DNA of 64,000 nucleotides from Hofstenia miamia (taxonomy: Eukaryota > Xenacoelomorpha > Acoela > Hofsteniidae), in the NCBI GenBank assembly GCA_900660155.1, contig CABFPE010000082.1, positions 1,448,166 to 1,512,165 of the forward strand. The letters run 5' to 3'. Of this stretch, positions 33,899 through 44,560 are shown piece by piece; position 1 is the stretch's first letter, and every line of letters starts with the position of its first letter. Both the position numbers and the translations under genes were made by a program. Under the pieces are notes generated by a model. The model saw only the letters and a program-made list of their open reading frames with translations, was not told the DNA's origin and did not search any database.

Positions 33899-36518
33899 TT
33901 AACCCTTTGACGCTTATGGGACATATGTGTCCCGCACATGTTACCTACCATAGTAGTCCTTTTCTCTGGCATAATTCTGTATTTGATGATTAAACATTGT
34001 TCATCTCATTTCAAACATTAAATCTTTTACAGTATTTATGTTGATATAAATTTATCTTTCACATTACATGTATTCAAACATATTGAAAATATAATTACAT
34101 GTATTTTCTTCTCATAACAAATTGCCGCCATTTTTGATGTTAGTTCATAAGTTCTGGTGTCGCATATAACTACATAAGAACTCTGAACCTGTCAAAATCA
34201 ATATTCTATCATTGCTGTTTTATAGGCACTGTTTTTTGGACTGGGACATATTTGTCCCATTATGTGGTAATGGATGTTGACATTTTTTAGGAATGAAAAA
34301 TTGAAAATGACAGAACACTTTTTCTGATTAGTGCGTCGGTAGAAGTCTAATTAATTTCAAAATCAAATGACTGAAACCTTTCTCTAGCCACTCTGAAGCC
34401 AGCTGAAGAAATTAAAATTTGAAATTTTGTTACTTGAATGGAGATCAATAATCTAACCCGTTGGCCCATAGAAATTGACAGCAAAACACATTGCTTGCAA
34501 TTTTACTTCGACAACACATCAGAGAAGTGGAAAGAAGATGTCTGCCAACAAACGCGGACGCCGCCGTTTTAGATTGACACCAGAGGAAATTATCGAACTT
34601 ATAACAGCTGACAATTCGGACGATGAAGAAGAAGGTTTGGATGAAGAAGATATGGAAGTATTGAATGAAGCTGAAGAGGAAAATGTTGAAAATGTTATCA
34701 TTGAAAGAGCAGATGTCACACATGACGCGATTGAAAATTCAAATGAGGGCAAATCATTCAACACAGACTGTATGAGCAACGAGTATCTTTGGAGTAGAGA
34801 TATTTCTTCGATCTGCAGCGTCGAAAACATTGACCAAATCGAGTTTGAAGCTCTTGCTGAGAAAGTTTCTTCAGACAATTTCTCAGATCCTTCACCTGTG
34901 AGTGTATACGAAGAAGTAACAAATTTCAACACCCTCGTTGAACTCCTTGTTCAAGAGTCAAATCGGTATGCTGCGCAAAAAGGAGTCGTTTTTGAAACAA
35001 ACAATGAAGAAATGAAGGCCTTTCTCGGTATAAACATTCTCATGGGGTACCATAAACTCCCATCTCTTCGCGATTATTGGTCTTCAGACCCGGACATGCG
35101 TGTATCATATGTTGCGAATGTAATGCCCCTTGCACAATTCGAGAAGATCAGATCTTTTTTGCATTTTTCAAACAATGAAGAACAACTACCAAGAAAGGAT
35201 CCAAATTACGACAGAGGTTTCAAGGTAAGAGCCTTATTTGACCATCTGAACGCTTCCTTCCAAAACGCTATATCTCCAGCTGAATGCCAAAGCATTGATG
35301 AGCGCATAATCAAGTTTAAGGGTCATCATTTTATGAAGCAATACATAAAATCAAAACCAATCAAATGGGGCTTCAAAATCTGGATTTGTGCAGGTTCACA
35401 AAGCGGTTATGTGTATGAAATGAACCCTTACCTTGGCAGAAAAGAAGAAACTGAAATTGGACTTATCGAATCTGTCATTTTGAATTTGAGCAAGACGTTG
35501 ATAAGAACTGGTTGTTCCCTGTACTTCGACAATTTCTTCACATCTCCTCGATTGATTCAAATTCTTGGTGAACATGGGCTTTATGGTACTGGAACTGTAT
35601 GCTCGAACTGAAGAAATCTACCGAAAGATCTACCCCTGGAGAAGACGATGGAAAAAGGTCAAATTGACAAACGACAATCGCAAAACACTCATTTCGTACG
35701 CTGGAAGGATACACGATCCGTTTGCATGATCTCGAACAAAACATCAGCAGAAGAGACGAAGCAAATCCTTCGTAAACAAAAAGGATCAGCACAAAAAGTG
35801 AGCGTTGATGTTCTGAAGATGGTGGTTGATTATAACCAGAATATGGGGGGCGTCGACAAGTCTGACCAAATGAAAGCCACTTATGCCATCGATCATCAGT
35901 CTCGAAGCAAATTTTACTTGCGAATATTTTTCGATTTACTCGACACCAGTGTGGTGAACAGCTACATCATTTACCAAAAGATTCTCGAGCTTCGTCACGA
36001 AAAACCAATGAAACACATTGAATTCCGGCAACAGTTGGTGCGAGGTCTTCTCGGAAGTTACTCAAGTCGTTTGATTCCGTCTCTGCAGCAATCAAGGAAG
36101 CGAAAATACGTTCAATCCCAGGCAAAAACTTCGACTAACCACATTCCCACCTGGTTGGAGTCTCGCAAGCGATGCAAAGTTTGCTCATCAAAGAAGATCG
36201 AATCAAGAACAAACGTTTTTTGTCATGAATGTGAGGCCCCACTCTGTTTTGGGAGTCACCGTAACTGCTTTGAAACTTTCCATAAACAACTGTGAACGTG
36301 TTGAATGCTGTTAACATGAATAAAATCTTTTATGAATTTCAGATTATTTTACCTTTAACGCACAACGGGACACATATGTCCCATACATGTATTTCACTGA
36401 ATATTACATGATTTTTGAAATTTATAAAAGCAACACACTTTAGTGTACCTGAGGAGCTTAAAAACTTCACATCATCAATTTTGGATGTTTTTTGTAAAGT
36501 TGTGCGTCAAAGGGTTAA
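33899..36518 (+). mobile_element. piggyBac transposon I, complete ends
   Basis: TTAA at 33899-33902 is followed by CCCTTTGACGC. The right end is GCGTCAAAGGG followed by TTAA at 36515-36518. The element proper is 33903-36514 (2,612 bp), with perfect 11-bp inverted ends and the TTAA duplication that defines piggyBac. Imperfect palindromes of the type GGGACATATGTGTCCC lie at 33918-33933, 34243-34258 and 36367-36382 and may be subterminal protein-binding sites. A poly(A) signal AATAAA lies at 36319. The coding part is clearly GC-richer than the flanks, which fits a fairly recent arrival. Confidence 0.95.
34538..36295 (+). CDS. piggyBac transposase, one in-frame TGA
   Basis: The transposase cuts and pastes the element at TTAA. 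The frame from 34538 (MSANKRGRRRFRLTPEE; an earlier in-frame ATG at 34475 is possible) holds an acidic N-terminal region and then the DDE-like core. SIDERIIKFKG carries the first Asp, YFDNFFTS the second and NMGGVDKSDQM the third. A C-terminal cysteine-histidine domain follows, with C-KVC, C-HEC and CFGSHRNC spacing, usual for piggyBac. The length (about 585 codons) is normal. A single TGA at 35609-35611, between GTGTVCSN and RNLPKDL, interrupts it in the same frame. A C-to-T change of an arginine codon would explain it. All three catalytic aspartates are present. The copy as read makes only the first 357 residues unless the stop is a sequencing error or is read through. Confidence 0.9.
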
Positions 36519-38748
36519 CAAATTTTGTACAATTCTTAGAAGTATTTTGAAGTAGTGTTCTAGTGAAATTCTTTCTATCTGGCTTGAAGCACTTGTTCAC
36601 TTTTAAGCAAAGTTAAATCACTCAAACAGTTCTTTTCTTAGAGGAGGTAGCTACTAATCTCATGTTATACCTGGAAAAAGTGTAAAAGTAGTCTTCTATC
36701 ACTTTAGTACAAACTTAGTGCCATTCCTACAGTGCTGGTTAAATTTTGTGCCTTAATAAAGAAAAACAATATTCAGCCTACTAATGAATTTAGCAAATTC
36801 TGTTTTCTATAATAATCTTTTAATCAATAGAGAGCTGACACCCTGAAATATATTCAGCAAAAAATTGCAAACATTTAAAAAGAATCTGTGGGTAAGGGTA
36901 AAGAAATTTTACATTATCCCCTTCCCTACAATAGTGTAATGAATATCAATTGTTCAATGCAATAACTGAATTAAGGCAATGTTGGACATGAACATATAAT
37001 TGGTAATTCCCCTGCTACATATCAATCCAAATGCAGTCTGCATCCACAATATTAAAATCCCCAATTCAGAAATATTCCAACAAAGAGTAATATTCTTTAC
37101 ATATATTTACATGTACATGCATGAAAAATTTATGAGAAGGAATATCATATTTACACATATAAATTTGTTGAAAAGTCTAATTACTTATTTTCCTTTTACT
37201 ATAATATTCTCTGATTGCTATAAGCCTTAACAATTAACAGTACATAATAGATTATTCAGGAGCTTAAGGAAGGTTTGAGGATAATTTGCAATAAGTATCA
37301 AATAAATCAATAGAATGGAATGAATACTAGCAACAGTTTATTTAGATAAACCTGCAGTAACTGTCACAATCCATCTGCAACATTGTCATTCAACTGAAGT
37401 AAAATCTTGGATTGACTTAGTACATTCCTGTGTAAATATGGTTTTATAGAATTAGGAAATTTGAAAAAAACTTTGAGCAATTTAAATGTGATTTCCCTCA
37501 GCTGCCATTTTCTCATATAAATTTCTACTCTAAGTTTTTCAATCTTTCAAAACTTTGTAATTTAGTTCGACATGCCTTCAATTGTGAATCGAGAAAGTTT
37601 TTATTCAATATTTTGAAATGCACGATTCATTGACTGCCTTACCCAAAATTTGAAAATATTTGAATGAATACAAACTATTAGATTTTGTAGAACGATTATT
37701 TTCTGATTAAAGAAACTTTAAACAAATTCAAGAGGAACCATTAGAAAAGGAAAAACTACAGAAATCATTAGCAATTTTTCTTGAAAATGATTTATAAAAG
37801 AACTGCAGGACTAATCCTATTTCTATAATAATATTACAGATAATTTTCTGGAAAAAAAATTTTTTTTCATGATTTAATTTTAAACTAATTTGGTTACATA
37901 AAATTTGCTTGCTCAACTGTTGCATGCACGAGCCGCCACTGGATTAATCCAATCTAAATTGAGTTCTCTCTCAACGTTCATAAGCACTTTACTGTTCTTT
38001 CTGCCTTTTTCGCCATGTTGGAGAGTTGCAAATCTTACTTTTATTGTGAGAGAATTTTTAACCTGTTAAGATTGTCTTGTGCAAAGGAAATTCTAGAACC
38101 TTTCTTTTTGTGGTTTCTATTTATTATCAATTAAGCCTTTAGACTAGACTAAACAAAACAAAATTGAAAATATAGCGCCAGTGAAGAATTTTTCAAGTGC
38201 ACTGCAAGCAAGTGCATTCCTGTGATAACAGACAATTACGTTTTATGAAGAAAACAGTACAAACCTATTGTCAAACACACAGTTGTCACAACGGCATCAT
38301 TGACCAGCCTGAGAACGTTGCCTTACAGTACATTAACAAATTATGAATGATAAAATTATAGACATTTAGCTTGAATAACCTTGTGAACAGAAACGCTTGA
38401 AAACATACAGGAATATAACTTTTTCTGTGTAATCTCCTCGACAAGTTTGCGAGTAGAGAATGTCAAAATTAGACCTTTTGAAAAATAATTGCATAATACT
38501 CGTAATATACCTAATAAGATTGCAATTTTATAGAAAATAAAATGTAAATAAGCAAACGTGGTTAATCTTACATCTGTAACTTTGAGGAAAAAAATGAAAA
38601 CATTACAAAATGAAAAAATACAATATTTTTTAAAATTATATTATCGTTATTAGAATCAATCAAATTGTTCATACTAAATCGTGTGAAAGGAAACTTTTTT
38701 GCTAAAAGAAACAGCCTAATATATACATATATATATATATATATATAT
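36519..38748. other. AT-rich region without a recognised gene
   Basis: Short frames at 37000-37230 and 37728-37925 lack family features. A slightly GC-richer stretch at about 37925-38070 (GCACGAGCCGCCACTGG and CGCCATGTTGGAG) may be part of a host first exon or promoter, but I cannot support a gene. The region ends in an AT microsatellite at 38722-38748. Confidence 0.4.
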
Positions 38749-39748
38749 NNNNNNNNNNNNNNNNNNNNNNNNNNNNNNNNNNNNNNNNNNNNNNNNNNNN
38801 NNNNNNNNNNNNNNNNNNNNNNNNNNNNNNNNNNNNNNNNNNNNNNNNNNNNNNNNNNNNNNNNNNNNNNNNNNNNNNNNNNNNNNNNNNNNNNNNNNNN
38901 NNNNNNNNNNNNNNNNNNNNNNNNNNNNNNNNNNNNNNNNNNNNNNNNNNNNNNNNNNNNNNNNNNNNNNNNNNNNNNNNNNNNNNNNNNNNNNNNNNNN
39001 NNNNNNNNNNNNNNNNNNNNNNNNNNNNNNNNNNNNNNNNNNNNNNNNNNNNNNNNNNNNNNNNNNNNNNNNNNNNNNNNNNNNNNNNNNNNNNNNNNNN
39101 NNNNNNNNNNNNNNNNNNNNNNNNNNNNNNNNNNNNNNNNNNNNNNNNNNNNNNNNNNNNNNNNNNNNNNNNNNNNNNNNNNNNNNNNNNNNNNNNNNNN
39201 NNNNNNNNNNNNNNNNNNNNNNNNNNNNNNNNNNNNNNNNNNNNNNNNNNNNNNNNNNNNNNNNNNNNNNNNNNNNNNNNNNNNNNNNNNNNNNNNNNNN
39301 NNNNNNNNNNNNNNNNNNNNNNNNNNNNNNNNNNNNNNNNNNNNNNNNNNNNNNNNNNNNNNNNNNNNNNNNNNNNNNNNNNNNNNNNNNNNNNNNNNNN
39401 NNNNNNNNNNNNNNNNNNNNNNNNNNNNNNNNNNNNNNNNNNNNNNNNNNNNNNNNNNNNNNNNNNNNNNNNNNNNNNNNNNNNNNNNNNNNNNNNNNNN
39501 NNNNNNNNNNNNNNNNNNNNNNNNNNNNNNNNNNNNNNNNNNNNNNNNNNNNNNNNNNNNNNNNNNNNNNNNNNNNNNNNNNNNNNNNNNNNNNNNNNNN
39601 NNNNNNNNNNNNNNNNNNNNNNNNNNNNNNNNNNNNNNNNNNNNNNNNNNNNNNNNNNNNNNNNNNNNNNNNNNNNNNNNNNNNNNNNNNNNNNNNNNNN
39701 NNNNNNNNNNNNNNNNNNNNNNNNNNNNNNNNNNNNNNNNNNNNNNNN
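38749..39748. other. Assembly gap of 1,000 Ns
   Basis: Exactly 1,000 Ns, a conventional placeholder, so the true distance is unknown. It begins inside a microsatellite and ends inside a LINE, whose 5' part is therefore missing. Confidence 1.
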
Positions 39749-41896
39749 GCAAGCTAGCAGTAGAGACAGCAAAGGTCAATAAAGTGTTGGAGAGGATTGA
39801 TGCTAGGAGTGTCACAGAAGTAAATCGTTTAGTATATGCAGGCGCATGGGAAGTGCTGAAGAATTTAGGCATGGACATGAAGAAGAAAAGGCGGCAAGAT
39901 GATAAGGGAGACAGAAAGCCAGCATGGGAAAGAAGAATTGAGAGTAAAGTGACAAAGATTACACAGCAAATAGGGAAGATCAGGACAAGTAAGGCGGTGC
40001 AGGACAGGTGCAGCGTAGGTAAAGAGAAGAGAAGAGCTAAAGCAGAGATTAGTTGCAGAAGCTGATAAACTAAGAAAATATAGGGCAAGAGCAAAGCAAG
40101 CAAAAGACAACATGCAGTTTAAGGCCAAGAAGGAAGATTCTATGAAGAACTTACAGCTAAAGCATCTGAGGGTGCAGTAACTTTCTGGGAGGATATATGG
40201 GGAAGTGAGGGACCAGAGATAGAGAGTGATCAGATGCAGGAGTTCAGACAAGAAGAAAAAGTAATCACAACTGCAAAGCTGAAGATGAAGAATTGGAAGG
40301 CGCCAAGCAGAGATGAGGTACATGGGTATTGGCTGAAGAAGTTCACAAGTGTTCATGAGAGAATAGCAGAAGCATTGGAGGAGTGCGTGTCCAGAGTGAA
40401 TGATAGTGAGTAGGACATGTCTGATACAGAAGGACCCAATGAAAGGTAGTGAAACAAGCAACTTCAGCCCAATAACATGTCTGCCAACAACCTGGAAATT
40501 GCTAACTTATGTGATTTCAAGTAGGCTGGCATGTTAATTAGAACAGAACAGGTTGATACCAGAGGAGCAGAAGGGATGTAGAACAAAAATGAGAGGAGGC
40601 AAAGATCAGTTGTTAATAGACCAGGCAGTAGTGGAGAATTATAGAAGAAGGAAGACAAACTTAGCAATGGCTTAGATACACTCCAGGAAGGCATATGATA
40701 ACAATCACAAAGATGAGTATTGAGGACAATAGAGACCAATGGAGTTTCATGGAAATGGTTTCAGTTTCTGGAGAGAGAGATGGGAAGGTGGCAAACTGAG
40801 ATAGACAGGCATAGGTTGAGGTTTAGACGGGGTATATTCCAGGGAGACAGCTTAGCACCACTACAGTTTGTAGTTAGCTTAATATCTATCACAGAAAAGT
40901 TAAAGGAGACGGGCATAGGGTATAAGATGGAGAAGAATGGTAGAGCAGTGAGTCACCTGTGGTACATGAACGACCTGAAGATGTATGCTAGTTCAAGGAA
41001 GATGTTGCAGAAGTAAGTGGAGACATTGGAAAAGGTAAGCACAGATTCTGAGTTGGAATTTGGATTCGGAAAGTGTGCGACAGTGACAATGACCAGAGGT
41101 AAGTGTGTAGATGGAGATGGTTTGAGGATGAGCAGTGGTGATAAGAATGAGGAAGCCAAAGAGGGGTACAAGTACTTAGGTATGATAGAGAAAGATAGAA
41201 CAGACTATAAGGAAGATACTAGCAGATGTAGATAGGCTGTAGAAGCAGAAGCACTAGGGCTACAGGAATACGTAGAAGCACAAACTAGAGGGTCACTACT
41301 GGAGGTCACTGAGGAGTTAAGGAAGATAAGAACTGAGAGAGAAGGAAAGACAGCATACCAGATTAGGATGGAATTAGAGAGACAAACAAGGTATAGGCAG
41401 AAAACAACTCATGGAGAATAGTGGAGGAACACAGGAAAATGTGACAAAGAAGAAAGGAAGAAGTGGTTAAAGAAGGGAGAACTGAAAAGAGAAACAGAAG
41501 CACTGATAATGGCAGCATAGGAACAAGCAATAAGATCAAACTGGGTGAAGAAGTATAAAGATAGACGAATGGAAGTGTAGGCTATGTAAGAAAGAGGTGG
41601 AGATAGTAGATCATCTGATAGCAGGGTGTGAGAAGTTGCCACAGAATCAAGTATAAATTCAGGCATGACAAGGTGAGACGAATGGTACATTGGAGTTTGA
41701 GCAGGCAGCATGGGTTAGAAGCAGGGAGTCATTGAGAATGAGAAGGTTAAGATACTGTGAGACTTCAACATACAGACAAGCAAGGTAATAGAAGCATGGA
41801 GACCAGACATTGTAGTGGTAGACAAAGAGAAAAGTTTGGGAACAGTGATAGACATAGCAGTACCAAAGGAAAGAAATGTAGAATTTGAATTTTTGC
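39749..41896 (+). mobile_element. R4/Dong/NeSL-group LINE remnant with restriction-like endonuclease
   Basis: The order of motifs is that of early-branching LINEs that use a restriction-like endonuclease. First comes the upstream segment NRLVYAGAWEVLKNLG (39.82-39.87 kb). Next are SPITCLPTTWKLLTYVI and [20 protein letters not shown] (40.47-40.62 kb) of the reverse transcriptase. GIFQGDSLAPLQFV follows at 40.83 kb and the catalytic segment LWYMNDLKMYA at 40.97 kb. The C-x2-C-x8-H-x4-C knuckle CRLCKK...DHLIAGC is at 41576-41629. The endonuclease segment RRPDIVV/IDIAVP type (WRPDIVVVDKE...VIDIAVP) is at 41.80-41.87 kb. The catalytic YMDD is YMND here and several frames are used, so it is dead. 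The 5' part is lost in the gap. Confidence 0.85.
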
Positions 41897-42448
41897 TTTA
41901 GTTGGAAATATTTTAAAAAGTAATGGTAATTGTTTCAATCAATATACAATTTTTCTAATAATATGATTAAATTGCTTTTCAAAATTTAAATGTTAATCAA
42001 AAATTTATTTAAAGAACTCAAAATTAAGTTTATGTTTTGCAAGTTTGAATAAATATTTCAGGGCATTTATTAGAATTAATTAATACCGTATCATCTGCAT
42101 TTTATCCTTTATGTAAATATTAAATAGTAAGAGACCCAAAATTATTGACTGTGGGACTCTATTAGAAAAGCATAGACATTTTAACTTTTGTAGTAGTATA
42201 TTTTAATTGATCCATGGAATCGAATGCTTTCGAGAGGTCTAAGCAAGCAATTGCAGAGTATTCATTATCATCTATGGTTTTTCTCTATTTTTTTATAGCT
42301 TGTATTAACGCGTCGCTAGTAGAAATACCTTTACGAATACCATGTTGTGTTTTGGAGTAAAGATCATGTTTGTAAGAATGCTAATTAATTTGATTAAAAA
42401 GAATCTGTTCAAATACTTTGCTGATTGGAGATTTGATTGAAATGGGTC

Positions 42449-43737
42449 TATTCTTTGGTTCAAAAAAAGTGGCCGCTGAAATAATAGATTTTTCTAAGCA
42501 TTGAGCAAACAAAATAATATAAGAAAATATGAGTCTGATGCGTCTTTGTCTTGCCTATTCAGTCCCAGTCCATTTCTCCACAAATTTTCCTTCGTTTTCA
42601 AGACACTGGCCCAAACACGTCGGGATAGAACTCATCAAATTTTTTCTTACCGCTGGCACAATTACATGTTGAGATTCTTGAACATACTGAATGAGTTCGT
42701 ATTTTGTTTTCGGATTTTTCTTCTCAACAAAGGATTTAAGCATCGTCCACATATTTTCCACTGGATTAATGTCTGGAGAATTGGGTGGCCACTGCAAAAA
42801 TTGTACCGAATTTTCGGCAAAAAAATCTTTAGTTTGTCGGGTAGTATGGGGTGTGGCGCTGTACTGCTCTAGTATCCAGCCATCGGCAAATAATGCAGTG
42901 GCGTAAGGAATAAAGTCACCAACAATTTCGCAGTACTTGGAACTATCAATTGTACCTCTTTCGATGATTTTCATGTAAAAACCTTTACTCGATATTGCTC
43001 CCCAGACCATAATTTTGGGTGAAAACTTCGGGAAACCTTTTCGCGGCGTTTTTCGATAAGAACTCCAAAGCTTGATTTTATTCCGATGAAGTTGGAACAC
43101 GCACTCGTCAGAAAGCCAGGTTTCTCCGAAATTGAAGTTCTTCCATGTTCTGCAAAATTCGATTCTTTTTTGCTCCTGGTCCGATGTGATATTCGGGATG
43201 ATTTTTGCAGTTTTTTTCTGCACGCCGGACGATTTCAGAGCTCGGAAAACTGTGGATTTACTGACGGATGTCCCAGCTAACTCGTTATAACGATCACAGA
43301 CATTTTGAGTTGATGCCGACGGACATTTAAGCGCAATTTGACATAAGCGTTTTTTCTCATTGCCAGAAATTTGGAGAGGTCGGCCGCTTCCTTTCTTTCT
43401 TTCCAAGGTTCCCCTTTCTTCCAAGATTTTCATGTTACGTCGGAAACTACGAGGTGGCATTTTCACCCGTTTCGACAGATATTCACGGTTGGTGGAGTCG
43501 TTGACATAGAGAAATTCAAGTAAATCGCGTTTCGCTTGCATTTCAAAATTTTGTGTTGAAGAATGATGTGTAGCATTTTCACCAGCTAAGTATCTGTCAA
43601 TTGATTCACACGGCGACAAAGTCTGTTCAACGTGCTAACTTTTTTATTTTTGCCACATTTCGCCAAAATTTGCCGCTTTCGAGCTATACGCATTTTTCAA
43701 AAATATTGCCGCGGCCATTTTTTTTTGAACCAAGGTA
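42449..43737 (-). mobile_element. Tc1/mariner element I
   Basis: TA dinucleotides at 42449-42450 and 43736-43737 flank an element of 1,285 bp. The left end TTCTTTGGTTCAAAAAAAGT and the inverted right end CCTTGGTTCAAAAAAAAATG form the inverted repeat, which continues into GGCCGC. The element has one long transposase frame on the minus strand. It interrupts a LINE at the start of its reverse transcriptase, so it is younger than the LINE. Confidence 0.9.
42555..43619 (-). CDS. Tc1-type transposase, open but with the second catalytic Asp replaced
   Basis: The 354-residue frame has the normal Tc1 length. It has an N-terminal helix-turn-helix region (about 25-75, ending GSGRPLQIS with the GRPR-like hook). 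A second DNA-binding segment follows at about 75-135. The catalytic core begins with WLSDECVFQL, which carries the first Asp. The second position reads ILEQYSATPHTT, where the family has QQD-N/S-A-x-x-H, so Tyr replaces the metal-binding Asp. The final Glu is in SPDINPVENMW, 34 residues later, which gives DD34E spacing. There is no internal stop or frameshift. Without the second Asp the protein should not cut DNA, although it might still bind the ends. ATG at 43619 is the natural start, just inside the inverted repeat. Confidence 0.9.
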   Translation of the reverse strand: MSPCESIDRYLAGENATHHSSTQNFEMQAKRDLLEFLYVNDSTNREYLSKRVKMPPRSFRRNMKILEERGTLERKKGSGRPLQISGNEKKRLCQIALKCPSASTQNVCDRYNELAGTSVSKSTVFRALKSSGVQKKTAKIIPNITSDQEQKRIEFCRTWKNFNFGETWLSDECVFQLHRNKIKLWSSYRKTPRKGFPKFSPKIMVWGAISSKGFYMKIIERGTIDSSKYCEIVGDFIPYATALFADGWILEQYSATPHTTRQTKDFFAENSVQFLQWPPNSPDINPVENMWTMLKSFVEKKNPKTKYELIQYVQESQHVIVPAVRKNLMSSIPTCLGQCLENEGKFVEKWTGTE

Positions 43738-44560
43738 TGTTATTTTTAAATAGTGGTGTTACATTTGCCAATATTTATTCATCCGGAAAAAGGAAGCTCT
43801 TATACATGCATTTAAGATGCAACACATTGGTTCAGCTATTAAATCAGCTGTGAATCTTAGGAGCCAAATTGGTATTAGAAATGGTCCGCTGGATTTGAAT
43901 TTTAAACGTTGCATCTACTTCATGATTTCCTATTTAGTTGTAAAACGAAAGGAGAAAGAGGGTGGAGTTGATTTAGTTTTAAGATAAAAAAGTTACATTC
44001 ATACCGTTGTAGTTTGCTAAATTTTGAAAACTTCATTGAAGGCATTACAGATTTATTTTTATTTGTAATCAATTTATCTTTATAGTATATTCTTTTTATT
44101 ATTTTCTGTTTAATAAATTGGTAATAAATTCCCATTTATTTTTTTGAGATTAAGGATTTTGATATTGAAAACGTGAATAATTATTACTTGCTTTTCTTAT
44201 AACAACACTGCATAAATTTCGTGCAGATTTATAGACATTATGATTGTCCTTTGTTTGAGAATTGTGTATTTTTTCCCATTCTGCCTTTTTTGTTTGATTA
44301 AATCAATTTATTTGAAATCAATCCATGGTTTTGAGGCATCATTTGAAGGGTTTTTTGAATATTCGAATGAGAGAATATATTTTTCTGGGTGCCATATATC
44401 CTAATAGAAGAATATAGTTTTTGTAAAATTTGATAGCATTTCATTAATTGTTAATGATGAATATATGGAATTTCAATTTTCGCCTTCTAAATACTGTCGC
44501 TTTTTGCACTTTCTTTTGAATTTTCTCGCATGTTTTCGAAGATTTAGTGGAAATACCCAC

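Larger units (their letters stand above)
41897..44500 (-). mobile_element. LINE (Jockey/CR1-like) reverse transcriptase, split by Tc1
   Basis: Minus strand, high to low coordinate. A linker with KRQNGKKYTILKQR lies at about 44.2-44.3 kb. ILANVTPLFKNN at about 43.75 kb is the start of the reverse transcriptase. After the inserted Tc1 element the protein resumes with RPISIKSPISKVFEQILFNQ (42.39-42.45 kb). Then come TQHGIRKGISTSDALIQAI (about 42.30-42.35 kb) and IACLDLSKAFDSMD (about 42.21-42.26 kb), and NADDTVLI in place of YADD at about 42.08 kb. The sequence stops abruptly near 41.9 kb, where the R4-group LINE ends. The reading frames are broken. Confidence 0.75.

Noticed and set aside
34445-34932. 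Frames opposite the piggyBac transposase
   Set aside because: They are reverse-strand shadows of the acidic N-terminal region (serine-rich on the other strand).
38568-40103. Long frames crossing the N gap
   Set aside because: Their length comes from 1,000 Ns. Only the part after 39749 on the plus strand has LINE features.
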